From Aspidapion aeneum (taxonomy: Eukaryota > Arthropoda > Insecta > Coleoptera > Brentidae): a DNA stretch of 64,000 nt. The notes beneath the pieces are model-generated. The model was given only the letters and a program-made list of their open reading frames with translations. It did not search any database and was not told where the DNA came from. The stretch covers positions 144,758,155 to 144,822,154 of the forward strand of contig OY755038.1 of NCBI GenBank assembly GCA_963576565.1. Reading direction: 5' to 3'. The translations under genes were made by a program, and so were the position numbers. Every line of letters starts with the position of its first letter. Position 1 is the first letter of the stretch. Positions 24,301-36,230 of this stretch are shown in pieces.

Positions 24301-27178
24301 TAAACAACTACTGTATAGAGTAAGTCCAACTACAGCAAAATAGTAATAACACATTTAAAAAAAAAACCAGTCTTTTGAAAAAAAAAAAGTATGCTCTGAT
24401 GATAATTGCATAAAAATTATTTTTTTATTAAACAGGATAAGAAGATTACAAAAGTTAGCAAAGAAACAAATGTACTAAATCTTTTGGTTACCAAGATATT
24501 TACGCACGCAAGTTATTATCTCTGTGTGCAAATAACTTAAAACTTTTGAGATTCAGTGCTATTTACATATGCTAAGAATATCCTGGATGTATGTATCTAT
24601 CCAACATTTTCTTGGAACACAAAGAAAAAAACGAATGAATACTAAAAAAAAGAAAGAAAACTTAAATTCGTTGGACACTAACACAAGGAGCGGTCAAAAC
24701 TGTGAAGTTATTCGATTAACTGTGCAGAGAAAACTTAACTGAAAAATTATAGAACTTTATGCATATAATAGCTTAGCTAAGAAGGCATTGTGTTATTAGC
24801 ACTTTTCAAAAAAAAAACATACAGTAAAAAGTACGGAGTAGGCCTGGCAAATAGACCTTTCTTTTGGGCTACTTTTTGTTAGCAGTTGATAAAGATTACT
24901 ATGATCAAAAAAAAATTACATTAACAGATAAAACAAATCAAAATTATCGAACGAACATTTTCACATATCTTTTAAATCTTAACATGAACAAAAAAAATAC
25001 TAACCAATAGGTTTAAGTTTTAGTAATTATCTTAAACAAACATGAAGGTTTAAAAGCTCAAATAACACGTTTAAGGTTAACAAAAATAGAAACAAAAGGT
25101 CTTAATTACTTCATGGTCTAATTTATAAAAATGAAATATAGTTTTAAAAAAAAATGATAGATAGAAATTTATGTAAGCTGTTTCAGTACCCCACTGTACA
25201 CACGGGTCTAATGTGTAACACTGTAAATTACTCATTTTTTAACGTTTTACACGACGTGGTAGAAACTCATTGTTTTGCCAATATACTTATACATTAACTT
25301 AGTAGCAAAATTTTAAAAAGAAGAATGATCTAGATTTTACGAAAATGTTGACCAGTACATAAAAGTAAAGAGTTTTTATGAAAAAGTTTATATCATATAG
25401 ATATCAAAATACCAATTTTTTTTTTTTTAGTTTGTAAATATAAATCCTATATATTTTTTCATTTAACGCACAAAAATCGTCACATGTGATGTGGTTACGA
25501 GAATATTAGGAATATTGTACATAAGCCATTGTTGTCTAGAGTTAGCTGGACAACTCAAAAATAACCGACCGACCTTAATGAAATTTAAATCAAGGAACTG
25601 CATTTCTCCCTATAGATCTTTGTTTGAAAAATATTAATTTAATAGTACCCGTGAATGAAAAAACAAACCCGGGTTTCATGTTACCCACGGAAAAGTATGA
25701 GAGAAACAAAACTTTTTTTTCACGAAAGCTTGTTTGATCTATAAATATAATATCATAGTTTAATTGATAGATACCGTAAAACGTTGTGTTTACTATGCGT
25801 CAGGCACAGATCTACGGGAGGGGAAAAAGGTGAAATTTCCCTCCCAAATCTTCAAATATATTTGTTTTGGACACACATAATACACTGGTCTGGACAATAT
25901 GCAAAACAGTTCTATGCAATATTTATTATAATATTTCCTTCCCCAAATAAAATAGATACGCCACTGTTAGAAAACATTTTATTCCAATTGAAAAAAAAGG
26001 CATGAAGTAGGTAGGTGTCTAAGAATGTTTTTCTGGACTTTATGAATAGAAAAAAGGCCCTTTTTAGAAAGTAGGTATAAAATACCAAAGTTGAAGTACA
26101 TCTTTGTTTCTTAAAGACTCAAGTGGTCTATTTATAGCCATTTTAATGGCCCAGACGTTTAAAATTGGTCATAAAAACGAAAATCTCAAGTTTCAATGCA
26201 GGCCATATTTGTAAGAAAAAAATCTTTATTATACTTAAATTGATTCAAGCAAATATACAGGGTATCCTTTTTGCAACGGTATTTGCAATAATTTTCAAAA
26301 GTTGATTTAGTTTTTCAAAATAGTTTATTTGCTTGAATTACACTAATGAAGTCATTTAACTAATTTATGTCTCGTTAACCAAAGGGTTTTATATTTGTTG
26401 TTTGATTTTAATTAATTTTATAATTAAGTTAGCTTATTGGTTATGTAAACCTAAATTTCCATATTACCATATTGCGTTTTCTCTTTAACCAGTCTTTAAT
26501 TATTAAATGGGAATTATGATATATTTATTTTAATAATTATTATTTATGCTAAATAATATTATTTTTAAGATTATGTATAAAATTATTACTAACTCAAAAT
26601 ACGCGAGTTTTTATTTAAGGAAAAATATCAAATACCTTTATCCAATTTCAAGGGTCAAGTCAAATTTAGAAAAATACATTGATTTATCATTATCTTTGGT
26701 TAAATTTTAGAAACAATTATTAGTACTTCTCTTATATAGTATGGAAAAGGAACTGCTAAGCAATCTTTTTAGGTTATCTGGTGTTTTGGTGTAAACCTAT
26801 ATTTATTTATTTAAATTGTTTATATTTTTAGTTATTTAAAATATGCTACTTAATTTGTATATCTTTTAATAAAAATCAATAATGTACCTATATAGTCATA
26901 AGGACATGGACATGACCTGTAAACTTGGTCTTTTTAATAAAAATTACAAGAAAATATCTTCTAGCTTCAAACTAATCAAAACGATTTCACTGTTATAACA
27001 AATTATCGCTTTAAAACAAGTAAAAAGGGTTAAGAAAAATCTTTACTGTGTTAGGACATTGATTTGTGGCTTTCTTTAGCCTTATGCAATAAAAATGCTA
27101 TGAGATTATGTTTTTTCCAAAAATTACTGTATGGCTTTACAAAATATTATTTCATTTAAGACATGGGCGATAGCACCA

Positions 27179-27404
27179 ATACATTTGTTAAATTGATCGT
27201 CTCTCTGTCAAACAAATGTATTGTAAACTGGAGACCTTGGGAAAATAAAAGAGGTAGTGGAAGACTACAAATGAGATGGGCGCACGATTTGAAGAAACAT
27301 GCGGGAACTAGATGGATGAACACGGCGTCATACAGGAAAGAGTGGAAGATATTGAAGTAGGCCTATATCCAAAGATGGATCGAAGAAGGCTAAATAAATA
27401 GATA
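27179..27404 (+). mobile_element. Second 5'-truncated LINE insertion with 10-bp target duplication
   Basis: Encodes about 60 residues of a LINE C-terminus of another type: the pattern 'RWAHDLKKHAGTRWMNTASYRKEW' with 'AYIQRWIEEG' and a stop just after it, ending in an AATA/GATA tail. GATAGCACCA flanks it at 27169-27178 and 27405-27414. The right duplication partly overlaps the GATA tail, but the TAGCACCA part extends beyond it. Only the last 226 bp were inserted. Confidence 0.82.
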
Positions 27405-30400
27405 GATAGCACCATTTTTTTTTTAAAAGGTAATGAATGTACTGTTAAAATTACCAATGCAAAACTGGTGTAATTACCGTGCGAATAAATACCTAACTCA
27501 AAATTACTGTCAAAAAATTCACACACATTATGCACAGAAAAATGAGATCTTCACTCTTGTTATTAGACAATAAAACTAGTGGTAGTTTATAACAAATAAT
27601 GTTTAATTACAACTTGCGCAATGTCAATCATTGTTCAAGGTGGCATTTTAGTGTAAAATACAGATGATAAAATAAAGGACTTTATAAATAAAAATTTTGA
27701 CTCGATCTAAAATATGTACTGAGATAAAAGCTTATGGGCAGTTCTCAATAGGTAATATAGTCCTTTCTTAAGTTTAGTTAACGTGTTTTGACTTTTAAGT
27801 TAATTGGTGGATAATTTATTTATCTTTTCAGTAAAGTTATTATTCAATACAATGACATACGAATAAAAAAATAGGATGAAACTCTCTCTAAATAAGCTAA
27901 GTTGTGTTTTAAGATGGTAACTAATAAACCGATATGGATGCCATTTTTATTTTTTCTACAAAAAGTTTAGTTTTCTGTTAGGTTAACGTTTTTATTTTTG
28001 AAAATATGAAAAATAACGTACATTTTCGCTAAAGGTGGTTATTTTATGGCTTTGTTTAAAAAAAGGTCGAATTTTCTTAATATCCTTTCTTAGGATATAA
28101 CTTTAGATCTTTTTTCAAAAAAAAAAATAGGTCTTCAAAGTTGGACATGTACCAAATTTTAATGTTGACAAAGATCAGTACTTTTTTTTTCATAATATGA
28201 GCTTTTTATCAAACTCCTTAATCATTTTTCTCTTTCTACATCATGGTTTTAACTCAGAATGATCTATTTGGTAATAAGTCGTTTTAGGTTTTAATTTCAA
28301 AGGTGTTAATATTTAATAAGATATTTAAGTGTGATGAGTTCATTTATTAACATAAATAGTTAATTACCTAATTACTTCGCATGTAGCGGATTAATTCCTT
28401 TAAGGGCAAAGATAATGACAAAATAAAGCAAAAATAATTTTTATTGTGATTTTTCCCAAAATATTTTTATAATGCTACATCTAAATAATACCTGAGACAA
28501 AATTAGTTTATGACTTTACAAACAAAAACCCGAAAGTTTTTGTTTGGACAATCTAGTTTGCTTTACCTGAATCATAGAAAATTGAATGAAGGGTTCTACA
28601 TAGGTTTTTCCATTTCATAATATTTAATTAGGTTTACCATTATGCAAAAATGGCTTGACAATAACTTACGATAATAAACGACAATATACTTTTTGATTTG
28701 ATTAAAAATATTATGAAACGAAATTCACTTGATTACCTACATGTTAGTGAAAGAAAATAAATAAAATAGAGTCTCTCTCAAAAAAAACCAAAAAAAATAT
28801 ACAGGAGGTTGTTTCTACATTTACCTCACTTTACTTAAAAGCTGTGAATTTGCAGATAGTGTTGATAATATCCAACTTAAGAAAAAAAATCAAATTTTCT
28901 TTTATGAAAAGAATAGTACGTACTTTAATAAGAAAATTATAAAGCAAAAATAGTTCGACAGGTACGTCGTTTTAAAGAATGCTATGTTTGAATGCTATGT
29001 TTTGTAACATAAAACGTAAATTTTTATTTTTAATTTGATAATAATTGAATAGAGTCGATATTTGCTGTGACTACATTTATTTAGTCCATGGTTTTAACAA
29101 TTTAGTGTTTTTTTTTTAAATTTTGAAAGAGTTACTTGTGGACCTTATAATAAAGAAATTTCTCATAATCGACAAAGTTGTTACTGAGATACAAAGAAAT
29201 CAGTTAGTCATGTTTATTTTCCAAAAAGAAACTTGTGTGTAATTTGGAAAATAAAATACATTTTGAAAATCTGGAAATATAAAAACATAAAATTTGAAAA
29301 TACTTCGTGGTTCATTGGTTTGAACTTGTGGTAAATCTCAATCATATATGTATGATATAGAGAGTACAAAAATTACAAAATGACAAAAAAAAACATCTAT
29401 CACATATTCTATACAATATATTGCTAGTAGCTAGGTCTGTTTTTTGAGTTTATCCTGACCAGATACTTTACAAATGTCCTGTAGCACAAATTTATGAGAG
29501 ATGAAATTGCCATAATGATTGCAAATAGACTATAGCAGAGGTATGCTACCCACGCTTGCATGGAAAAAGTAGTTAGAAATTATAAATTTTAAAGTTATGA
29601 TGCAATATCAATGGAAAATTACTTGAGATTAATTAATTACACCATTTTGGATACTTAGATGGTCAAATAATTTGGCTTAGGTACTTTTTGCCAAGTGAAG
29701 TTTTAGGTTTTAAACAAACAATAAAACCAAAATAAAGTAGAAATATCGATATCTACGAAGAAAAATACTTATAAAAACAATGTTATAATGACTTAACATA
29801 AATTTTTGTATTATTTAAACAAAAAAATGTTATTAAATATCAATAAAAAAGGTTTAATGGTTCAAAAATACAAAAAAAAACTGTTATTAATGCAATAAAA
29901 TAAATAAAAAATATCCTCCCTTAGTTATATTTGACGGGTGTCTTCAAAAAAAATCAGTGGTTTGTCAGAGGAAGGGTTGGCAATTATTGTTTCAGGCAAC
30001 TAATCAAAAATAAAGAGTTGCAATGGACTCTTTTTTTGTGTTTTTAATAAAAGATTCTTAAAAAATTCAGCTAGAAAAACAAAAGCTTAAGGAGCTTTTC
30101 GAATTTCAACAAAATAGGCTTTTAATGGCAAGAGAATGATAAGTTTAATGAGACTTTATTTTAACAACACTGTGCTACAATTAAGACAAAATAATGGACT
30201 CTTTTATCCATTTTATTTAAATAATGTTTCAATGGAACAATTTTAAAAGTTTACCAACGAGTTTTGGAGTTATAACTCAAATCTAGAGTTCTGTACAGCT
30301 TTATTAAGGCAAAAGGTTGATCCTTTCGCATGCTGGAGAGTCCGTCCTCCAGATAGAAATGGAGAGCATTTTATTTGCTGGCATATTCGGATAGTATTTA

Positions 30401-30796
30401 ACCTTAACTTTTCAATAAAAAATATTCTACCAATTTATCTTTTAAAAATTTAAAATGATCATATATCAATAGAAAAATTGTCATGACATTGACATTTTCC
30501 TTGTGCTGTACATTGAAAATACACATAATTGTAACACAGATTATAACGTTAGTAAATTAAACAACGAAAAACAGTTATGGCACATCTTCCAACAAATTAG
30601 TTTTGGTTTCCAAAAACTAGACAAGATTATTTCTTTTAAAACGAACAATTTTACAAAAATTTCCTTTAGTTTTTCCAACAAAATATTACCAATGGGTTAA
30701 CTAAAGTACTACTGAGTTTTTCTCAAACTTTCAACATAAAATTTTCACAAATTTTTCAAAATTTTTTCACAAATTTTCCAAAAACTAAATTACCCT

Positions 30797-30811
30797 GAAC
30801 TACTGGCACCA
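30797..30811 (-). other. Primer-binding-site candidate of the giant element
   Basis: Three bases inside the 5' LTR the minus strand reads TGGTGCCAGTAGTTC. TGG at this position fits the CCA end of a tRNA. I cannot assign the tRNA with confidence; it resembles TGGTGTCAG sites of tRNA-Leu type. Confidence 0.55.
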
Positions 30812-30814
30812 CTT

Positions 30815-32087
30815 TGTAACAGGGGCCTGTGTGTGTGACAGTGGTACTGTCACCTCAAGTGGCCAAGGCTTAAATATTGTAAACTACCAACTTAGGCTAC
30901 AACTTATATAAATTATAAAAAGATTAAATGTTACTATATGTTATTAAATTTACACGATCTCGAAAGGGAATTTGGCGGTTCTTGGAGGAAAAGTATGCTA
31001 TAAACGTTTTTCTCAAATGTATAACTAATAGGATAATCATACATACCTTTTCAATTTTCTTCTTGCAGCTTCACACTTTCACTTCTAATATTTATTATTT
31101 AAATATCAAATTTTTACTACCATTGAACTTTTATATTCAAATATTTACACTTCTTAAACTTTTAGGTTTTATAAACCTTTTATATATTTGTTGTAAATAT
31201 ATATATTTATCAACATCTTAAACGTTGATTGAATGAGTGAAACTATTCAATCAACTGTTTAATTTACTTAATATTACTGTTTAGGTTTGGGATATGTTAT
31301 TAATTGAAAATGCCGATTTTAGGGCAACGAATGGTTTGTATTTTGTTGATAAAAAACCATAAAACAGTTAGACACATTATTTCAAAACACTGGAAACAGT
31401 AATAATTAATGACTTTACAATCAATAAACTCTAAAAGAAAAGACCAAAATAATTATGAATATTAAAGTTAACAGTTTTATACAATGTTAAAATAATTGAT
31501 AAATTTCCCCAGTTGAAATAAAACCCCCCTTAAGAAGTGTAAATGAAAGTGTACCGTACTAGGCAAAGACAAACTAAAGAGTAAAATCCCTGACGACTTT
31601 CGAAAGTTTCCCGTCTCAGTTAAAGCTACGCTGCGCTTGAAGGGACAAATATCTTGGCGTTGATTGGCTAGAATTCTACTCCCTTTCGCCTTGGCGAGAA
31701 AGAGATAGACTGCGCTTTAAGCGCTCCACTAAGAGACAAAATAGCAATGTAAGCCAGACTTAAAAACCCGTTAGAAAGTAAATTTACACAGTGTGTTTTT
31801 TTTTAATTGAAAATAGTTTAAAATTTGTTTCCAGTTACAAAATAAGAATTATTTTGATGTTAGTGGCTCAAAGGACACATTAGCCGAATACAACTTTTAT
31901 TAAAATACAGCGAACCTGAAAACATGCCTAAAAACAAGTCGCCGAGTTGCCATAAATTTTACTTAATCTTAACCTAGTCTTGCATGTAATTAATGCTTGT
32001 TGATGTCAAAACAATATTTAATTAAAAATCTTTAAAAACTTATAATTGGCAAAAATACCATTTATGCTCAAATCCCGTTTTGTTACA
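30815..32087 (-). repeat. 5' LTR of the giant element
   Basis: 1273 bp, partner of 15875-17147. Its outer flank TTAT is the target duplication, and telomere-like repeats start within about 15 bp. Confidence 0.9.
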
Positions 32088-32091
32088 TTAT

Positions 32092-33885
32092 TAACAATAG
32101 TTAGGGTAGGTTGGGTTGAGTTGGATTAGATTTGGTTAGGTTGGGTTGGGTTAGGTTGGGTTAGGTTGGGTTAGGTTGGGTTAGGTTGGGTTAGGTTGGG
32201 TTGGGTTAGGTTGGGTTAGGTTGGGTTAGGTTGGGTTAGGTTGGGTTAGGTTGGGTTAGGTTGGGTTAGGTTGGGTTAGGTTGGGATAGGTTGGGTTTGG
32301 TTGGGTTAGGTTGGGTTAGGTTGGGTTATGTTGGGTTAGGTTGGGTTAGGTTGGGTTAGGTTGGGTTAGGTTGGGTTAGGTTGGGTTAGGTTGGGTTAGG
32401 TTGGGTTAGGTTGGGTTAGGTTGGGTTAGGTTGGGTTAGGTTGGGTTAGGTTGGGTTAGGTTGGGTTAGGTTGGGTTAGGTTGGGTTAGGTTGGGTTAGG
32501 TTGGGTTAGGTTGGGTTAGGTTGATTTAGGTTGGGTTAGGTTGGGTTAGGTTGGGTTAGGTTGAGTTAGGTTGGGTTAGGTTGGGTTAGGTTGGGTTAGG
32601 TTGGGTTAGGTTGGGTTAGGTTGGGTTAGGTTGGGTTAGGTTGGGTTAGGTTGGGTTAGGTTGGGTTAAGTTGGGTTAGGTTGGGTTAGGTTGGGTTAGG
32701 TTGGGTTAGGTTGGGTTAGGTTGGGTTAGGTTGGGTTAGGTTGGGTTAGGTTGGGTTAGGTTGGGTTAGGTTGGGTTAGGCTGGGTTAGGTTGGGTTAGG
32801 TTGGGTTAGGTTGGGTTAGGTTGGGTTAGGTTGGGTTAGGTTGGGTTAGGTTGGGTTAGGTTGGGTTAGGTTGGGTTAGGTTGGGTTAGGTTGGGTTAGG
32901 TTGGGTTAGGTTGGGTTAGGTTGGGTTAGGTTGGGTTAGGTTGGGTTAGGTTGGGTTAGGTTGGGTTAGGTTGGGTTAGGTTGGGTTATGTTGGGTTAGG
33001 TTGGGTTAGGTTGGGTTAGGTTGGGTTAGGTTGGGTTAGGTTGGGTTAGGTTGGGTTAGGTTGGGTTAGGTTGGGTTAGGTTGGGTTAGGTTGATTTAGG
33101 TTGGGTTAGGTTGTGTTAGGTTGGGTTAGGTTGAGTTAGGTTGGGTTAGGTTGGGTTAGGTTGGGTTAGGTTGGGTTAGGTTGGGTTGGGTTAGGTTGGG
33201 TTAGGTTGGGTTAGGTTGGGTTAGGTTGGGTTAGGTTGGGTTAAGTTGGGTTAGGTTGGGTTAGGTTGGGTTAGGTTGGGTTAGGTTGGGTTAGGTTGGG
33301 TTAGGTTGGGTTAGGTTGGGTTAGGTTGGGTTAGGCTGGGTTAGGTTGGGTTAGGTTGGGTTAGGTTGGGTTAGGTTGGGTTAGGTTGGGTTAGGTTGGG
33401 TTAGGTTGGGTTAGGTTGGGTTAGGTTGGGTTAGGTTGGGTTAGGTTGGGTTAGGTTGGGTTAGGTTGGGTTAGGTTGGGTTAGGTTGGGTTAGGTTGGG
33501 TTAGGTTGGGTTAGGTTGGGTTAGGTTGGGTTATGTTGGGTTAGGTTGGGTTAGGTTGGGTTAGGTTGGGTTAGGTTGGGTTAGGTTGGGTTAGGTTGGG
33601 TTAGGTTGGGTTAGGTTGGGTTAGGTTGGGTTAGGTTGGGTTAGGTTGGGTTAGGTTGGGTTAGGTTGGGTTAGGTTGGGTTAGGTTGGGTTAGGTTGGG
33701 TTAGGTTGGGTTAGGTTGGATTAGGTTGGGTTAGGTTGGGTTAGGTTGGGTTAGGTTGGGTTAGGTTGGGTTAGGTTGGGTTAGGTTGGGTTAGGTTGGG
33801 TTGGGTTGGGTTAGGTTGGGTTAGGTTGGGTTAGATTGGGTTAGGTTGGGTTAGGTTGGGTTAGGTTAGGTTAGGTTGGGTTAGG
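32092..33885 (+). repeat. (TTAGGTTGGG)n telomere-like array
   Basis: About 175 copies of a decamer that equals insect telomere TTAGG plus TTGGG. The first ~60 bp are degenerate. Scattered single-base variants occur (for example GATTTAGG, TTGGGTTATG, CTGGG), and the phase shifts near 33187 through a TTGGGTTGGG junction. The G-rich strand is the plus strand. Confidence 0.95.
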
Positions 33886-34570
33886 TTCGGTTCGGTTCGG
33901 TTCGGTTCGGTTTGGTTCGGTTCGGTTCGGTTCGGTTCGGTTCGGTTCATTTCGGTTCGGTTCGGTTCGGTTCGGTTCGGTTCGGTTCGGTTCGGTTCGG
34001 TTCGGTTCGGTTCGGTTCGGTTCGGTTCGGTTCGGTTCGGTTCGGTTCTGTTCGGTTCGGTTCGGCTCGGCTCGGCTGGGTTGGGTTCGGTTCGTTTCGG
34101 TTCGGTTCGGTTCGGTTCGGTTCGGTTCGGTTCGGTTCGGTTCGGTTCGGTTCGGTTCGGTTCGGTTCGGTTCGGTTCGGTTCGGTTCGGTTCGGTTCGG
34201 TTCGGTTCGGTTCGGTTCGGTTCGGTTCGGTTCGGTTCGGTTCGGTTCGGTTCGGTTCGGTTCGGTTCGGTTCGGTTCGGTTCGGTTCGGTTCGGTTCGA
34301 GTCGGTTCGGTTCGGTTCGGTTCGGTTCGGTTCGGTTCGGTTCGGTTCGGTTCGGTTCGGTTCGGTTCGGTTCGGTTCGGTTCGGTTCGGTTCGGTTCGG
34401 TTCGGTTCGGTTCGGTTCGGTTCGGTTCGGTTCGGTTCGGTTCGGTTCGGTTCGGTTCGGTTCGGTTCGGTTCGGTTCGGTTCGGTTCGGTTCGGTTCGG
34501 TTCGGATCAGTTGGGTTAGGTTGGGTCCGGTTCGGATCGGTTGGGTTAGGTTGGGTTCGGTTCGGTTCGG
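33886..34570 (+). repeat. (TTCGG)n array
   Basis: Pentamer array starting abruptly after TTAGG units, about 130 copies. It is interrupted at 34066-34090 by CTCGG and TTGGG variants, and near its end (34505-34570) it is mixed with TTAGG/TTGGG and ATCGG/TCCGG units. Open frames across it are artefacts of a stop-free pentamer. Confidence 0.95.
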
Positions 34571-35030
34571 TTAGGTTGGGTTAGGTTGGGTTAGGTTGGG
34601 TTAGGTTGGGTTAGGTTGGGTTAGGTTGGGTTAGGTTGGGTTAGGTTGGGTTAGGTTGGGTTAGGTTGGGTTAGGTTGGGTTAGGTTGGGTTAGGTTGGG
34701 TTAGGTTGGGTTAGGTTGGGTTAGGTTGGGTTAGGTTGGGTTAGGTTGGGTTAGGTTGGGTTAGGTTGGGTTAGGTTGGGTTAGGTTGGGTTAGGTTGGG
34801 TTAGGTTGGGTTAGGTTGGGTTAGGTTGGGTTAGGTTGGGTTAGGTTGGGTTAGGTTTGGTTAGGTTGGGTTAGGTTGGGTTAGGTTGGGTTAGGTTGGG
34901 TTAGGTTGGGTTAGGTTGGGTTAGGTTGGGTTAGGTTGGGTTAGGTTGGGTTAGGTTGGGTTAGGTTGGGTTAGGTTGGGTTAGGTTGGGTTAGGTTGGG
35001 TTAGGTTGGGTTAGGTTGCGTTAGGTTGGG
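34571..35030 (+). repeat. (TTAGGTTGGG)n array, second stretch
   Basis: About 46 decamers with very few variants (TTTGG at about 34856, TTGCG at about 35016). Confidence 0.95.
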
Positions 35031-35447
35031 TTCGGTTCGGTTCGGTTCGGTTCGGTTCGGTTCGGTTGGGTTTGGTTTCGTTTCGTTTCGTTTCGTTTCG
35101 TTTCGTTTCGTTTCGTTTCGTTTCGTTTCGTTTCGTTTCGTTTGGTTTCGTTTCGTTTCGTTTCGTTTCGTTTCGTTTCGTTTCGTTTCGTTTCGTTTCG
35201 TTTCGTTTCGTTTCGTTTCGTTTCGTATCGTTTCGTTTCGTTTCGTTTCGTTTCGTTTCGTTTCGTTTCGTTTCGTTTCGTTTCGTTTCGTTTCGTTTCG
35301 TTTCGTTTCGTTTCGTTTCGTTTCGTTTCGTTTCGTTTCGTTTCGTTTCGTTTCGTTTCGTTTCGTTTCGTTTCGTTTCGTTTCGTTTCGTTTCGTTTCG
35401 TTTCGTTTCGTTTCGTTTCGTTTCGTTTCGTTTCGTTTCATTTCGTT
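35031..35447 (+). repeat. (TTCGG)n passing into (TTTCG)n
   Basis: Eight or so TTCGG units, then TTGGG/TTTGG junction units, then about 73 copies of TTTCG with two visible variants (TTTGG at about 35141, TATCG at about 35226). It ends at unique sequence. Confidence 0.95.
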
Positions 35448-35808
35448 AACTTTCTAGACTTCTCCAGGATAAAAAACAGGAATACCCAAAGATTATAGAT
35501 TATAATATATATCATTAAGATGGGCCACTCAAAATTTTATTATTAATATATACAGTGTGTCGAATGTACATAAGTTCGGGTAAGCAGTCCAAAGATGGCG
35601 CTACACACATTTTCGAAAATCGCGCACGGGTGATATATTTAACTTTTTAAAAAAATACTAAGTGATTCAATAATATTTTTAATATAAATTAAAGATTATT
35701 TATATTCCATAATCTTTGAATTACATTAAAAATTATTTTAAATGTTTTAGGTAATCATTTTGGTGAAATGAATCCAAAATGTCTCAACCACTACTTGTAT
35801 TGAAAAGT
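35448..35808. other. 361-bp unique spacer between pentamer arrays
   Basis: AT-rich, no convincing ORF. It contains ATATACAGTGTGTCGAATG (35549-35567), reminiscent of a mariner-like end, and AAGATGGCGCT (35591-35601). The flanking arrays on both sides are TTTCG, so the spacer may be an insertion into one array; no target duplication can be told apart from the repeat. Confidence 0.6.
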
Positions 35809-36230
35809 CTTTCGTTTCGTTTCGTTTCGTTTCGTTTCGTTTCGTTTCGTTTCGTTTCGTTTCGTTTCGTTTCGTTTCGTTTCGTTTCGTTTCCTTTCGT
35901 TTCCTTTCGTTTCCTTTCGTTTCCTTTCGTTTCCTTTCGTTTCCTTTCGTTTCGTTTCGTTTCGTTTCCTTTCGTTTCCTTTCGTTTCCTTTCGTTTCCT
36001 TTCGTTTCCTTTCGTTTCCTTTCGTTTCCTTTCGTTTCCTTTCGTTTCCTTTCGTTTCCTTTCGTTTCCTTTCGTTTCCTTTCGTTTCCTTTCGTTTCCT
36101 TTCGTTTCCTTTCGTTTCCTTTCGTTTCGTTTCGTTTCGTTTCGTTTCGTTTCGTTTCGTTTCGTTTCGTTTCGTTTCGTTTCGTTTCGTTTCGTTTCGT
36201 TTCGTTTCGTTTCGTTTCGTTTCGTTTCGT
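35809..36230 (+). repeat. (TTTCG)n with a (TTTCGTTTCC)n block
   Basis: TTTCG units, then from about 35892 a decamer alternating TTTCG and TTTCC, then TTTCG again from about 36126 until TTTGG takes over at 36231. The alternating block is itself broken once by pure TTTCG (about 35950-35970). Confidence 0.95.

Larger units (their letters stand above)
17166..30796 (-). other. Non-coding interior of the giant element
   Basis: About 13.6 kb of AT-rich sequence with no gag, protease, RT or integrase motif in any frame. The longest frames are under 100 codons apart from one that covers a nested LINE fragment. A small minus-strand frame at 17721-18005 is Ser/Asn/Gln-rich and unlike anything I know. 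It also holds an (AT)n microsatellite at 20535-20580 and two 5'-truncated LINE inserts. Since both LTRs are almost identical, this interior was copied as RNA recently. Confidence 0.75.
15875..32087 (-). mobile_element. Giant (16.2 kb) non-autonomous LTR retroelement, LARD-like
   Basis: Two direct 1273-bp repeats, 15875-17147 and 30815-32087, both begin TGTAACAGGG and end GTTTTGTTACA and differ at one base that I could find. The outer flanks share TTAT (15871-15874 and 32088-32091), while the inner flanks do not match. This fits one insertion with a 4-bp target duplication rather than two solo LTRs. Inside the left LTR lies a polypurine tract on the minus strand, and inside the right one a TGG-starting primer-site candidate, so the element reads on the minus strand. 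The 13.7-kb interior has no recognisable gag or pol. That is the definition of a large retrotransposon derivative moved by another element's enzymes. The one-base LTR difference makes it the youngest insertion here. Confidence 0.85.

Noticed and set aside
15875..32087. Reading the two 1273-bp repeats as independent solo LTRs or a segmental duplication
   Set aside because: Outer flanks share TTAT but inner flanks do not match, and a purine tract and a TGG primer-site candidate lie just inside. A single element explains this better, though it is not proven.
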